From contig NZ_CP134400.1 in the NCBI RefSeq assembly GCF_002968285.2, positions 3,782,001 through 3,846,000 of the forward strand: 64,000 nucleotides of DNA, given 5' to 3'. This DNA is from Mycobacterium sp. ITM-2016-00318. GTDB lineage: Bacteria > Actinomycetota > Actinomycetes > Mycobacteriales > Mycobacteriaceae. Each line of letters opens with the position of its first letter. Position 1 is the first letter of the stretch. The notes under the pieces are model-generated. The model ran no database searches and had not been told where the DNA came from. It saw only the letters and a program-made list of their open reading frames with translations. Both the position numbers and the translations under genes were made by a program. Shown here piece after piece: positions 41,581-51,406 of this stretch.

Positions 41581-43340
41581 CTGGTTACCTTTCGGTGCGA
41601 ATCGAGTGTCGAATCGGATTTACTGCCACCGGGTTCCGGCAGCTGGTCTTCGATGTGCTTGGCGGCGACGTAGCCGAAGGTCATGGCCGGGCCGATGGTC
41701 GCGCCCGCGCCGGCGTAGCTGCGGCCCATGACCGCCGACGAGGTGTTGCCCACGGCATAGAGCCCTTTCACCGCGGTGTCATCACTGCGCAGAACGCGGG
41801 CGAACTCGTCGGTGCGCAGTCCGCCCGAGGTGCCGAGGTCGCCGAGAATGATCTGAAATGCGAGGTACGGCGGCTTGCCGAGCGGACGCAGGTTGGGGTT
41901 CGGCAATGTGGGGTCGCCGTAGTAGTTGTCATACTTCGAGTCGCCCCGATTGAAGTCGTCGTCATGGCCCTTGCGTGCCAACTCGTTGAAGCGGTCGGCG
42001 GTCTGGCGAAGCTGCGCCTGCGGCACCCCTATCTCGGCGGCGAGCTGCTCGAAGCTGTTCGCCTGCTTGACGATGCCCGACTCGAGCCACGCCTTGGGCA
42101 CCTTCCAGCCGGTCGGCACGGGCGCGAACGGCACCTTGGGTATCGGCAGGTGCCCCCCTACCACGTACCGGTGAAACGACCGGATATCGGTGATCAGCCA
42201 GCACGGAATGTGTGCGACACCGGTGTTCTGTCCGTCGATCATCGCGTGCGCGAAGTCCATGTAGGGCGCCGCTTCGTTGATGAAGCGCTTGCCTTCGCCG
42301 TTGACCACAAACTGCGAAGGCATCATCCGCTCGTTGAGCATGAACTGCAGACGGCCGTCGGGCCAGCACATGGCGGGAAACCACCACGCCTCGTCGAGCA
42401 GGTCGGTGGAACCGCCGACCTTCTCCCCCGCACGGATGCCGTCGCCCATCGATGCCGGATTGCCGAAGCTCCAATCTTTCTCGAGCACCGGCAGATGTTG
42501 TCTGCGCCATTCCATGTCGTGGTCGAAACCACCCGCGGCGAGGATGACGCCGCTGCGCGCACCGATGCGGTGCTGCCGTCCGTCGCGCTCCACCACCGCG
42601 CCGACCACCGCGCCGTCGACGTCGGTGATCAACTCCGTCATCGGCGAGTTGAGCCACAGCGGGACGTCGTGCTCCTTCATCGCCAATCGCATGCGGGCGG
42701 CCAGCGACTGCCCGATGGCAGCCATCCGGTCCCCGAAGACGCGCGCCCGGAACATCCGCCAGATCAGCTTGAGCAGCACCGCCTTGCCGCGCCAGTTCTG
42801 CCGCACCTGGTAGAACAGCCGAAGATCCTTGGGCGCGAACCAGATTCCTTTCGGAGCCAATGCGAGCGGCTGTAGTAGATTCTGCTCTTCGTCGCCGAGC
42901 TTGCGCAGGTCGATGGCCGGCACGTTGATGGTGCTGCCCAGTTCCGAGCCGCCGGGCAGCTCGGGATAGTAGTCGGCGTAGCCGGGCTTCCAGACGAACT
43001 CGAACCACCGGCTACGGGCCTCGAGGAACTCCATCATCTCCGGTGCGGAGTCCACGTACTGACGCAACCGGGCGTCGTTGACGAGGCCGTCGGTAATCGT
43101 CTTCAGATACTGGAAAACGCCTTCGGGATCGGGAGCGTAGCCCGCTTTGCGCTGCGACGGCGCGCCCGGCACCCAGATGCCGCCGCCCGACAGCGCGGTG
43201 GAGCCGCCGAAGTGCGCGGACTTCTCGACGACCAGGGCATCGAGTCCGGCCGCATCGGCGGTGAGCGCGGCGGTCATGCCGCCGCCTCCGGAACCGATGA
43301 CGAGGACGTCGACTTCGGTGTCGAATTCGTCTGTGGTCAT
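41577..43340 (-). CDS. KstD-like FAD-binding dehydrogenase
   Basis: 587-residue flavoprotein of the 3-ketosteroid delta-1-dehydrogenase/fumarate reductase family. FAD-binding [19 protein letters not shown] at the N-terminus; [26 protein letters not shown]; and near the end [20 protein letters not shown], which keeps the Tyr and Gly that act as electrophile in KstD. It probably introduces a double bond next to a ring ketone. ATG at 43340 overlaps the mhpB-like stop (ATGA); the frame is open upstream but without homology. A second homologue is at 47643. Confidence 0.88.
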   Translation of the reverse strand: MTTDEFDTEVDVLVIGSGGGGMTAALTADAAGLDALVVEKSAHFGGSTALSGGGIWVPGAPSQRKAGYAPDPEGVFQYLKTITDGLVNDARLRQYVDSAPEMMEFLEARSRWFEFVWKPGYADYYPELPGGSELGSTINVPAIDLRKLGDEEQNLLQPLALAPKGIWFAPKDLRLFYQVRQNWRGKAVLLKLIWRMFRARVFGDRMAAIGQSLAARMRLAMKEHDVPLWLNSPMTELITDVDGAVVGAVVERDGRQHRIGARSGVILAAGGFDHDMEWRRQHLPVLEKDWSFGNPASMGDGIRAGEKVGGSTDLLDEAWWFPAMCWPDGRLQFMLNERMMPSQFVVNGEGKRFINEAAPYMDFAHAMIDGQNTGVAHIPCWLITDIRSFHRYVVGGHLPIPKVPFAPVPTGWKVPKAWLESGIVKQANSFEQLAAEIGVPQAQLRQTADRFNELARKGHDDDFNRGDSKYDNYYGDPTLPNPNLRPLGKPPYLAFQIILGDLGTSGGLRTDEFARVLRSDDTAVKGLYAVGNTSSAVMGRSYAGAGATIGPAMTFGYVAAKHIEDQLPEPGGSKSDSTLDSHRKVTR

Positions 43341-44278
43341 GACGCAGGCACCGCCGTCCTGACGGCGAATCCCGCGATCAGCTCCGGAGCCGCCCGGTAG
43401 AAGCGGTTCTCGGTGACGTACGCGCCCTGTGCGGCGAGCGCCGCGAACGCCGCGACCCAGGTCCGGACCTCGTGGGCGGAGTTGCCCGCCTCGTGCGCCA
43501 TCCACGACGTCGACCACCCGTCGACGTCGGACAGATGGCCGCTGTCGACGATTTCCAGGAAGCGGTGGTCCCACTCCGGGTTCAGCGGCGCCAGCGCGCT
43601 CTTCCCGTGCGCAAATGTGTTCGCCGCCTCGATCACCGCGGACTGACGCGCTTGGCGCTGCTCCGCTGACATCGGCTCACCGAGCACGATGCGGCCGTGA
43701 GCGGCGGGCGGTGCCGTCGCAAGTGTCGGCACGGGCGGGTCGTGCGACAGTCCACCGGAACCGATGACGAGCACCCGCTTGTCCAGCGAGGCGAGATAGC
43801 TTCCGACCGCGCCACCCAGTGCCCGCGAACGTCTAAGGGGGCCAAGCGGTGTGGCGACGGAGTTGATGAAGATGGGGATGACGGGTTTGGCGGCCGCGTC
43901 GCCGAACAGTGTCTGCAGCGGCTGCACTGTTCCGTGGTCGACATCCATGCTGGCCGAGATCGCGACGTCGACATCGGCGGCGAGCACCGCTTCCGCCAGG
44001 TCTGTGGCGATGTCCTCGGGAACGTCGAGTGGGCCCTCCTGGGTTCCGTAGTCACCGACACCGGTGGCCTTCGTGCTGATGCAGAACGGCGGCATCATCC
44101 GGTAGAAGACGCCGTTGTAGTGATCCGGCGAGAAGATGACGACGAGCTCTGGGTCGAAGGCACGGACGAATTCCCGCGCGTCGGCGAGCGCGCCGTTGAC
44201 GGCGTCAAGAAGATCCCGCGACGGTCCCGGAAGATTCAGAAGCGGGCTGTGGGACATACAGCACAGGCTCAGTGACAT
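43337..44278 (-). CDS. mhpB: MhpB-like class III extradiol dioxygenase
   Basis: 313 residues, collinear with 2,3-dihydroxyphenylpropionate 1,2-dioxygenase Mhp[21 protein letters not shown] at the start, [49 protein letters not shown] and [17 protein letters not shown]. The His residues of the Fe(II) site (SHSP, DHYNG) and the acid/base His (VDHG, LSHDP) are conserved. It cleaves a catechol ring next to a hydroxyl. Its ATG lies 74 bases inside the mhpA-like gene, aligning with the E. coli start. Aromatic-ring specificity may be for another catechol. Confidence 0.93.
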   Translation of the reverse strand: MSLSLCCMSHSPLLNLPGPSRDLLDAVNGALADAREFVRAFDPELVVIFSPDHYNGVFYRMMPPFCISTKATGVGDYGTQEGPLDVPEDIATDLAEAVLAADVDVAISASMDVDHGTVQPLQTLFGDAAAKPVIPIFINSVATPLGPLRRSRALGGAVGSYLASLDKRVLVIGSGGLSHDPPVPTLATAPPAAHGRIVLGEPMSAEQRQARQSAVIEAANTFAHGKSALAPLNPEWDHRFLEIVDSGHLSDVDGWSTSWMAHEAGNSAHEVRTWVAAFAALAAQGAYVTENRFYRAAPELIAGFAVRTAVPAS

Positions 44279-45905
44279 CAGTACCTCCTCCCTCGGTCAG
44301 ATGGAGCGCCTTGAAAAGCGACGCGCTCATTTCGGGAGCGCGCTGCGCGATGCACGCACCGGCGATGCAGCGGTCGGGGCGCAGGAACAGCACCGAATCG
44401 GTATTCGCGTCGAACCACGCCTTGAGCGCGCCGGTGCGGTCGCCGACGATGACGACGTCGGGGTCGTCGTGTCCGGGCCACCGCAGCTGTGTCATGGGCC
44501 GGGCCGCAACGAATGTGGCGCCCAGCGCCTTCCATCGATCGAACGTGTCGTCGCCCAGCAGTGCGCGCGGATTGTTGCTCCAGCACAGCACGGCGAACCC
44601 GGTGCCGAGCACATCGTCGAGCAGAGCGTTGCACTGTTCGCGGGTGTCGACACGGGGCTGGATGAACAGGGTGCCCGTCGGCGAGTTCTCCGCGCGGGGC
44701 TCGCAGTGGTAGACCGCGCCCTGCTCGTACCGCGGCATCGGCTTGAACCGCATCTCGAGCACGTACCGCTTGAGTGTGGGCACCAGCGACGCGCCGTGAA
44801 TCAGCTTGTCCCGCAGCGTGGCAACGCGCCGGTTCGTGGGCGAGATGACACGGCCAACCAACGTGGACAGGTCGATCATCGCCCTGGCGTGCTTGCGCCG
44901 TTCGACGTCGTAGCTGTCCAGCAGCGCGTCCTCGGCCTGCCCGTTGATCACCGCAGCCAGCTTCCAGCCGAGGTTGGCGGCGTCGCGGATGCCGCTGTTG
45001 TAGCCCTGGCCCTGCCATACCGGCATCAGATGCGCCGCGTCGCCCGCGATCATCAAGCGGCCCTTCCGGAACGCGCCCGCGATTCGCGAGTGGTGGGTGT
45101 AGACGCGGTGGCGGATGATGTCTACCCGCTCGGGATCGGGGACCATCTGCTCGAGCATGCGCCTGACGAACGCGGGGCTGTCGGCTTCCTCGTCGGACTC
45201 GTCGCCGTGGATCATGAACTCGAACCGGCGAATTCCGTGGGCGATCGATATCGACACATACGGCCGCACCGGATCGGCGCCGACTTCGCTGTTCGGATGC
45301 CCCAGCGGGTCGTTTGCACAGTCGACGACCAGCCAGCGCGTCGACGAGGTGGTGCCGTCGAAAGACACCCCCATCAGCCGCCGGGTCGCGCTTCTGCCGC
45401 CGTCGCAACCGACGACGTAACGAGCCGACACGGGTGCGTGGCCGCCGGCGAACTCGACGGTGACACCGTCGGCCGCCTCCGTGCAGTTCTCCATCCGGTG
45501 GTCCCACCGCACCTCGACGTTGTCGAACCGGTCGAGTCCGGCAAGCAGTTCAGCATCGACCATCGGTTGCACGAAACCGTTGCGCTTGGGCCATCCGAAG
45601 CGCGCATCGGGCGGCGCCATCTCGGCGAGCAGTTTGCGCTTCGAGTCGAAGAATCGAAGGATCTGGTTGGGGACCGTGTGCGGAAGAACCTGTTCCACCA
45701 GCCCGATCGACTGGAAGGTGCGCAGCGCCTCGTCGTCGAGTCCGACGCCGCGCGGGTAGTCGATGAGGCTGTCGCGCTCGTCGACGACCAGTGTGCGAAC
45801 ACCCTGCAACCCAAGGATGTTGGCCAGGGTGAGACCGACGGGGCCGCCCCCGACGATAACGACGTCGGGGCTCGCCCCGGTGACGATGTCGAACGTCTCG
45901 GCCAT
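44205..45905 (-). CDS. mhpA: MhpA-like FAD-dependent aromatic hydroxylase
   Basis: 566-residue class A flavoprotein hydroxylase resembling 3-(3-hydroxyphenyl)propionate hydroxylase. FAD/NAD(P)H motifs: [35 protein letters not shown] and [19 protein letters not shown]. It would hydroxylate a phenol ortho to give the catechol cleaved by the next enzyme. The C-terminal 74 bases overlap the mhpB-like gene, and the start is 2 bases after the hydrolase stop. The C-terminal tail ([15 protein letters not shown]) is encoded only in the overlap. Confidence 0.92.
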   Translation of the reverse strand: MAETFDIVTGASPDVVIVGGGPVGLTLANILGLQGVRTLVVDERDSLIDYPRGVGLDDEALRTFQSIGLVEQVLPHTVPNQILRFFDSKRKLLAEMAPPDARFGWPKRNGFVQPMVDAELLAGLDRFDNVEVRWDHRMENCTEAADGVTVEFAGGHAPVSARYVVGCDGGRSATRRLMGVSFDGTTSSTRWLVVDCANDPLGHPNSEVGADPVRPYVSISIAHGIRRFEFMIHGDESDEEADSPAFVRRMLEQMVPDPERVDIIRHRVYTHHSRIAGAFRKGRLMIAGDAAHLMPVWQGQGYNSGIRDAANLGWKLAAVINGQAEDALLDSYDVERRKHARAMIDLSTLVGRVISPTNRRVATLRDKLIHGASLVPTLKRYVLEMRFKPMPRYEQGAVYHCEPRAENSPTGTLFIQPRVDTREQCNALLDDVLGTGFAVLCWSNNPRALLGDDTFDRWKALGATFVAARPMTQLRWPGHDDPDVVIVGDRTGALKAWFDANTDSVLFLRPDRCIAGACIAQRAPEMSASLFKALHLTEGGGTDVTEPVLYVPQPASESSGTVAGSS

Positions 45906-45907
45906 GG

Positions 45908-46771
45908 TCAGCGCCCCAGCAGGAAGTCCACGTGAAGCCGGTTGAATGTCTTGGGATCCTCGTACTGCGGCCAGTGACCGCAGCCGGGCATGACCTCGAA
46001 CCGGGCGCCGGGGATCATCGAGGCGATCCGCCTGCCCTCGGTGACGTCAGCCGTCGGGTCATCGCTCGTCCAGACGACCAGCGTCGGAGCGCTGATCGCG
46101 CCATAGTCGTTGGGGCCGAGCAGATTACGGGCCCGGATCTCCGGATCCTGCAGCGCCATGATGTCACGCATCGCGTCGACGAAGCCGGGCTGACGGTAGA
46201 TCCGCTGCCTGCTGGCGACGATGTCGTCGTAATCCTTGGTCTTGTCGGCCATCAGCCACTTGATCCTGGCCTGCACCGTCTCCCAGCTCGGCGCCTCGAC
46301 CGCGGCCATCGACAGCGTGATGATCCGTTTCATCACCTCGGGGTCGGCCTGCGAACCCCCCGCGGTGTTGAGCACCAGCCGGTCGATCCGGTCGGGATGG
46401 TCGATGGCGGCGCGCGATGCCACCCATCCGCCGAGCGACTCCCCGCTCAGATGCACCCGCTCGGCGCCGATGGCGTCGAAGACCGCCAGCAGGTGTGACA
46501 CGTAGTGGACGACCTCGAGCGGATGACCGGGTTTGTCGGTGTAGCCGTGCCCGAGCATGTCGATCGACCAGGTGGAGAAGTGCTCGGCGTGCGCCTCGAG
46601 GTTGCGCACATAGGCCTCGGCGTGACCGCCGGAACCGTGTAGGAGCACCAATGCGGGCTTGGCCGTATCGCCTGCGTGCAGATATCGGGTGCGCACTCCG
46701 CCTGCATCGAGGTAGCCCTGCGAGAACGCGATGCCCTGGAGATCGCTCCAGACGCTTTCGTGCTCAGACAC
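45908..46771 (-). CDS. mhpC: MhpC-like meta-cleavage product hydrolase
   Basis: 287-residue alpha/beta hydrolase. [19 protein letters not shown] (oxyanion), [17 protein letters not shown] (nucleophile Ser), [15 protein letters not shown] (Asp) and [11 protein letters not shown] (His) form the triad expected for 2-hydroxy-6-oxo-dienoate hydrolases. GTG at 46771 is chosen with GAGGAG 8 bases upstream; upstream in-frame codons would read through the operator 46791-46809. First gene of the long minus-strand run. With the mhpA/B-like genes it makes a hydroxylation, ring cleavage and hydrolysis set; MhpD/E/F counterparts are not in the window. Confidence 0.9.
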   Translation of the reverse strand: MSEHESVWSDLQGIAFSQGYLDAGGVRTRYLHAGDTAKPALVLLHGSGGHAEAYVRNLEAHAEHFSTWSIDMLGHGYTDKPGHPLEVVHYVSHLLAVFDAIGAERVHLSGESLGGWVASRAAIDHPDRIDRLVLNTAGGSQADPEVMKRIITLSMAAVEAPSWETVQARIKWLMADKTKDYDDIVASRQRIYRQPGFVDAMRDIMALQDPEIRARNLLGPNDYGAISAPTLVVWTSDDPTADVTEGRRIASMIPGARFEVMPGCGHWPQYEDPKTFNRLHVDFLLGR

Positions 46772-46790
46772 CCCGCCACTCCTCTTGCCG

Positions 46791-46809
46791 GCGAGAACCG
46801 AATTCTCGC
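46791..46809. promoter_or_regulatory. GAGAA-N5-TTCTC operator, site 4
   Basis: GCGAGAA-CCGAA-TTCTCGC, perfect 7-bp arms, ending 20 bp before the mhpC-like start and 90 bp before the IclR gene. Places the whole 20.6 kb run under the shared element. Confidence 0.7.
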
Positions 46810-46836
46810 AATTTGTAAGCACTCTGCTCATTTATC

Positions 46837-46858
46837 GCACATACACGTGCACTATAGT
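46837..46858 (+). promoter_or_regulatory. Possible IclR operator and -10 element
   Basis: GCAC-N6-GTGC (46837-46850) is a short inverted repeat suitable for an IclR dimer, followed by TATAGT (46853-46858), about 40 bp before the iclR ATG. Suggestive only. Confidence 0.35.
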
Positions 46859-46899
46859 CAGAGCATCACTCTCGGAATTCCGTCTGTCAAGGAGGGGCG

Positions 46900-47613
46900 A
46901 TGCCGAAGGCCAGCAATGAAGGCGCCGTCGGTGCCGGAACCAACAACGCACCCGGTTCGCAGACCCTGGCCCGCGGTCTCGCCGCCTTGCAGTTGGTCGC
47001 CGCCGCTCCGAACGGCTTGACCGCCCAGCAGGTGGCCGACGACATCGGGGTGCACAGGACGATCGCCTATCGGCTACTCACCACGCTGGCGCAATACCGA
47101 TTCGTGGCCAAAGGTGAAGACGGCCGATACCGGTCGGCGTCGGCGCTCGCGGTGCTCGGGGCGTCCTTCGACAACAACGTCCGGCAGTTGAGCTTGCCCA
47201 CCCTGCGCACGCTGGCCGACGAGCTCGGCACCACGGTCTCGCTGCTCATCGCGGAAGGCGACCAGCAGGTCGCCATCGCGGTGATCGTGCCGACGAACGT
47301 TTTCTACCAACTGTCGTTTCACGAGGGCAGCCGCCATCCCCTCGAGCGAGGGGCGGCGGGCATTGCCCTGCTGGCCAGCATGCCGCCACGGCCGGGCGAG
47401 CGCGATCTCGTGCCGCAGACCCGCAAGCAGGGTTGGGTCATCACCCACGGCGAGGTCGAGCCGAACACCTTCGGTCTCGCCGTACCCGTCAAGCGCAGCC
47501 CGCCGTCTCCGCCGACGTGCATAAACCTCATTTCGCATCGCGAGGACGTGGTGATGGGTGGCCGAGACTCGGTAATCAAGGCGGCAGGAGAGTTATCCGC
47601 GATCCTCAACTGA
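46900..47613 (+). CDS. IclR family transcriptional regulator
   Basis: 237-residue IclR protein. Winged helix-turn-helix near residues 30-90, with QVADDIGVHRTIAYRLL as recognition part; effector domain from LGTTVSLLIAEGDQQVAIAV to the C-terminus. ATG at 46900 follows AAGGAGG by 4 bases. Divergent from the mhpC-like gene, like mhpR relative to mhpA in enterobacteria, which is also IclR type, so activation by a phenylpropionate-like compound is plausible. It shares the intergenic region with a GAGAA-N5-TTCTC site, implying two layers of control. Confidence 0.9.
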   Translation: MPKASNEGAVGAGTNNAPGSQTLARGLAALQLVAAAPNGLTAQQVADDIGVHRTIAYRLLTTLAQYRFVAKGEDGRYRSASALAVLGASFDNNVRQLSLPTLRTLADELGTTVSLLIAEGDQQVAIAVIVPTNVFYQLSFHEGSRHPLERGAAGIALLASMPPRPGERDLVPQTRKQGWVITHGEVEPNTFGLAVPVKRSPPSPPTCINLISHREDVVMGGRDSVIKAAGELSAILN

Positions 47614-47642
47614 GGGTCCGTCAGCCGAAAGGATGTGCACCG

Positions 47643-49256
47643 GTGACTGGTTGGGACAACGAAGTCGACGTCGTCGTGCTGGGCAGTGGTGGCGCAGGCC
47701 TGACAGCCGCCCTGACCGCCGCGGCCAACGGCGCATCGGTGGCGGTGTACGAGAAAGCCGCGACAGTGGGCGGGACCACCGCGGTGTCCGGCGGCATCGT
47801 CTGGATACCCGCGCATCGCCGGTCGCCCGACGGCGAACTGACCGAAGCCGACGCACTGCAGTACCTGGAGGCGCAGTCGCTGGGTGTGATGGACCGCGAA
47901 CTCGTCGAGACGTTCGTGCACACCGGTCCGGAGATGCTCGACTTCGTCGAACAACACAGCGAGCTGCGATTCGAGATCGCCGAGGGTTTCCCGGATTACA
48001 AGCCCGAACTGCCCGGCGGACGACCGACGGGCGGCCGCTCCTTGAACGCCAAACCCTTCGACCTGGCCCGCCTCGGCGACTGGAAGGAGAGGATCACGTC
48101 TTTTCCCGCCGACTTCAGCAACGTCGGCATCGACGCCGAGACGCGTGCGCGGATCCACGCTGATGTCGACAGCGAAGGGGGTGACTACTGCGTTGCGGGG
48201 ACCGCACTGATCGCCGGGCTGCTGAAGGGACTCCTCGATCGCGGCGTGACACCGCAGACCGACGCACGGGCGATCGAACTGATCGCGGCTGACGGCGCGA
48301 TCGCAGGTGTCCGAATTCACCTGAACGGCAACGATGTCCGTGTCAGGGCTCGTGCGGGCGTGGTGCTGGGCACCGGCGGCTTCGAGTGGGATGAGGCGCT
48401 GGTCGATGCCTTCCTGCGCGGACCGATGCGGGGCCCGGTGTCGCCACCGAACAACACCGGCGACGGCTTGCGCATGGCCATGGCACACGGCGCCGACCTG
48501 GCCAACATGGGTGAGGCGTGGTGGGTGCCGATCATCCAGATCCCCGGCGACACGTTCGAGGGCAAGCCACGCAGCCGCAGCGTGCGGCTCGAGCGGACGC
48601 GACCGCGAAGCATCATCGTCAACCGGGCCGGTAAGCGATTCCTCAACGAGGCAGGCGAATACAACTCGATGGCAGGCCCGTTCCACCATCTCGACCCGCG
48701 CCACGGCTACCTCAACGACCCCGCGTGGATCGTGTTCGACGACCAGCATCTCAAGCGCTACGGCTTCCTCGGTGTCGAACCCGACGGCCCGGTGCCCGCC
48801 TGGTTCTGCCAGTCGAGAGACCTGGCCGAACTGAGCGAGAAGACCGGTATCGACGCCGACGGCCTGGCCCGCACCCTGGACGCGTGGAACGAGAAAGTGG
48901 CCAACGAGAGTGACCCCGACTTCGGCCGTGGCTCGAGCGCTTACGACGGGTACTGGGGCGACAATGACGCCGCGACGACCGCGGGTAAGACCCTCGGGCC
49001 GATCGACACGGCGCCGTACTATGCGGTTCCGGTCACGGTGGGCGCGATGGGTACAAAGGGCGGACCGCGCACCGACCGCGACGGGCGGGTGCTGCACGTC
49101 AGCGGTGAACCGATACCAGGGCTGTACGCAGCAGGGAATGCGATGGCGGGTGCGACGGGTAAGGCCTACGGCGGTGCGGGCGGGACCATCGGACCGGCAA
49201 TGGTTTTCGGCTACCGCGCCGGGCACGCGGCGGCGACGGGTACGTCGGTCTCCTAG
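47643..49256 (+). CDS. KstD-like FAD-binding dehydrogenase
   Basis: 537-residue flavoprotein. VDVVVLGSGGAGLTAALTAA, GGTTAVSGGIVWIPAHRR, GKRFLNEAGEYNSM and GKAYGGAGGTIGPAMVFG follow the same order as the homologue at 41577, with the C-terminal Tyr/Gly pair retained. It dehydrogenates a cyclic ketone or related substrate. GTG at 47643 follows AAAGGATG; the frame is open for 210 bases upstream through the end of iclR without homology. It is 29 bases after the iclR stop and converges on a P450 with overlapping stops (CTAG). Confidence 0.87.
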   Translation: MTGWDNEVDVVVLGSGGAGLTAALTAAANGASVAVYEKAATVGGTTAVSGGIVWIPAHRRSPDGELTEADALQYLEAQSLGVMDRELVETFVHTGPEMLDFVEQHSELRFEIAEGFPDYKPELPGGRPTGGRSLNAKPFDLARLGDWKERITSFPADFSNVGIDAETRARIHADVDSEGGDYCVAGTALIAGLLKGLLDRGVTPQTDARAIELIAADGAIAGVRIHLNGNDVRVRARAGVVLGTGGFEWDEALVDAFLRGPMRGPVSPPNNTGDGLRMAMAHGADLANMGEAWWVPIIQIPGDTFEGKPRSRSVRLERTRPRSIIVNRAGKRFLNEAGEYNSMAGPFHHLDPRHGYLNDPAWIVFDDQHLKRYGFLGVEPDGPVPAWFCQSRDLAELSEKTGIDADGLARTLDAWNEKVANESDPDFGRGSSAYDGYWGDNDAATTAGKTLGPIDTAPYYAVPVTVGAMGTKGGPRTDRDGRVLHVSGEPIPGLYAAGNAMAGATGKAYGGAGGTIGPAMVFGYRAGHAAATGTSVS

Positions 49257-50479
49257 CCCGCCACGCGAACCGGAACGTTGCACCAGCCCAGGACATTCGT
49301 CATGTGCACTCGCTTCAGGCCTGATCGGTCGATGTCGTATCGCGGGATCAGATCGAGCAGCGTGTCCAGCGCCATCCGGCCCTCCATCCGGGCGAGTGCG
49401 GCGCCCAGGCAGCTGTGGATGCCGTAGCCGAAGTTCAGGTTGTAGCCGACCTTGCGCTCGCGATCGATGTCGAAGCGGTCGGCGTCGGGGAAGAACCGTT
49501 CGTCACGGCTGGCCGAGCCGTTGATCAGCAGGACGGGGGCGTCCTTCGGAATCGTCTTGCCGTACATCGTCACATCGCGCGTTGGGGTGCGGATCTGATA
49601 CTGCGACGGTCCCTCGTACCGCAGTAGCTCCTCGAAGGCCGCCGGGATCTTGCTACGGTCGTCCCGGAGTTTCTGCCACTGGTCGGGGTTGTCGGCGAAC
49701 ACCACGACGGCGTTGCCGACCAATTTCGTCACCGTCTCGGCCCCGGCGCCGCCCAGCATGGTGCAGAAGCCCGTGATCTCGACGTCGTCCAGTCTGCGGG
49801 TCTCGCCGTCCTCGGTGACCTCCGCCTCGATGAGCCCGCTGATCATGTCGTCCTGCGGCTTCTTGCGGCGTTCGGCAATGAGCTCGTAGTAATAAGCGGC
49901 GGATTTCATCACCGCTTCCATGCTCTCGTCTGACACACCAAGTCCTTCGCGCTCGAGTCCCTTGTCGAGCCAATGCCGCAGTTGCTGCCTGTCGGCGGCC
50001 GGCACACCGAGCATCGAGGTGATGACCTCGACCGGGAACAGTGCGGCGAAGTCCTCGACCGCGTCGAACGACGACGGATCGAGCTGGTCCACATAGCGAT
50101 CGATGGTCTCTCGCACAAGCGATTCCAGCGACGCCACCGCTCGCGGGGTGAAGACGCGGTTCACCAGCTTGCGCATCCGCTCGTGTTCGGGTGGATCCAG
50201 ACTGATGATGATCTTTCCCATCGCAGCCTCACCCCGCGCGGTGGCCTTGACCATGTCGAGGGTGACGCCCCTGGCCGACGAGAAGGTTTGGTGATCCCTG
50301 ATCGCCGCGGACACATCGTCGTAGCGTGTCAGCGCCCAGAAATCGTACTTGTCGCTGTAGTACAGCGGTGCCTCGTCGCGCATTCGGCGGTAGGTCTCGA
50401 ACGGCATGTCGAAGTAGTCGTCGGAGTACGGATCGAAGACGACGGGACCACCCGAAACCACTGGACTTGTCACGCTCAC
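49253..50479 (-). CDS. Cytochrome P450
   Basis: 408-residue soluble P450. Heme loop NFGYGIHSCLGAALARMEG (Cys near residue 357), I-helix LGGAGAETVTKLVG, K-helix EELLRY. The I-helix acid-alcohol pair is present as Glu-Thr. Closely related in layout to the P450 at 18530. GTG at 50479 has GGAG 7 bases upstream. No ferredoxin is adjacent; the lone ones at 35249 and 59530 are possible donors. Role unknown beyond hydroxylation of a pathway compound. Confidence 0.9.
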   Translation of the reverse strand: MSVTSPVVSGGPVVFDPYSDDYFDMPFETYRRMRDEAPLYYSDKYDFWALTRYDDVSAAIRDHQTFSSARGVTLDMVKATARGEAAMGKIIISLDPPEHERMRKLVNRVFTPRAVASLESLVRETIDRYVDQLDPSSFDAVEDFAALFPVEVITSMLGVPAADRQQLRHWLDKGLEREGLGVSDESMEAVMKSAAYYYELIAERRKKPQDDMISGLIEAEVTEDGETRRLDDVEITGFCTMLGGAGAETVTKLVGNAVVVFADNPDQWQKLRDDRSKIPAAFEELLRYEGPSQYQIRTPTRDVTMYGKTIPKDAPVLLINGSASRDERFFPDADRFDIDRERKVGYNLNFGYGIHSCLGAALARMEGRMALDTLLDLIPRYDIDRSGLKRVHMTNVLGWCNVPVRVAG

Positions 50480-50516
50480 TGCTCAACTCCGTTCCGTTGT
50501 CGCACTTTGTACCAGA

Positions 50517-51392
50517 TCACGGCTCCACCGGGATGGCGAACAGCTGCTCAGCCGCGGTGTAAGGATCGGTGCGGCCCTCGGCGACGAGCTCGGCCATCCG
50601 ATCCAGGTCGGCATGGCTTCGCAGCCGGGTCTGCGCCAATGACAGGATCTGCGCACGGGCGCGGGCCTTGCGGCGCTCCGGGTTGTCGGCACGGGCGTGC
50701 GCCTCAATGGCTTCGACCAATTCGGGGATGCCGTCGCTTTGCGCGGCGATGAGTTTGAGGATCGGCGCGTTGGTCTCGGCGCGAAGGTCGCGCACGGTCT
50801 GGTCGGCCCCTTCGCGGTCGGCCTTGTTCACCACTACGATGTCGGCGACTTCGAGCAGTCCGGCCTTCGCGGCCTGAACCGCGTCTCCCGCGCCGGGATT
50901 GAGGACGACGATGGTCGGGTCGGCGATCGCGGCGATCTCGATCTCCGACTGTCCGACGCCGACCGTCTCCAGCACGATCAGGTCGTAGGCAAGGGCGGCG
51001 AGCAGTCGGGTCGCCGCGGGCACGGCGGCAGCGAGCCCGCCGAGGTGACCACGGGTGGCGATCGATCGGATCAGTACGTCGGGATCGTTGATGTGTGCGG
51101 CCATCCGGATCCGGTCGCCGAGAAGCGCGCCGCCGCTGTAGGGCGACGAGGGGTCGACCGCAAGAACGGCGACCCGTCTGCCGCGTGCACGGTAGGCGCT
51201 GACGAGCGCGGCGACGGAGGTGGACTTCCCCGCCCCTGGCGGCCCCGTCAACCCGATGATCTGCGGGGCGGTCGCCGCTCCAAGCGCTTGGAGGACTTCG
51301 TCGCGGCGGGGGCTCTCGACAAGGCTCAACAAGCGACCGGCCGCTCGGGTGGACCCGCCGCGCGCCGCGGTGATGAGCTCGTCGACTGTCAT
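50517..51392 (-). CDS. meaB: MeaB/ArgK-type GTPase, chaperone of a B12-dependent acyl-CoA mutase
   Basis: 291-residue G3E GTPase. Walker A GLTGPPGAGKSTSVAAL near residue 48, DPSSPYSGGALLGDR (switch), ETVGVGQSEIEI (G3) and NKAD (G4, VVVNKADREG). It loads and protects the adenosylcobalamin cofactor of methylmalonyl-CoA-mutase-type enzymes. ATG at 51392 lies 14 bases after the thiolase stop; ribosome site weak, so coupled translation is likely. The only mutase in the window is at 61989-63970; both may share GAGAA-type control. Confidence 0.93.
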   Translation of the reverse strand: MTVDELITAARGGSTRAAGRLLSLVESPRRDEVLQALGAATAPQIIGLTGPPGAGKSTSVAALVSAYRARGRRVAVLAVDPSSPYSGGALLGDRIRMAAHINDPDVLIRSIATRGHLGGLAAAVPAATRLLAALAYDLIVLETVGVGQSEIEIAAIADPTIVVLNPGAGDAVQAAKAGLLEVADIVVVNKADREGADQTVRDLRAETNAPILKLIAAQSDGIPELVEAIEAHARADNPERRKARARAQILSLAQTRLRSHADLDRMAELVAEGRTDPYTAAEQLFAIPVEP

Positions 51393-51406
51393 ATCGAAAT
51401 GATGGC

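Noticed and set aside
47319..49283. A 654-codon minus-strand open frame
   Set aside because: It is antisense to the KstD-like flavoprotein and part of iclR, with no family motif.
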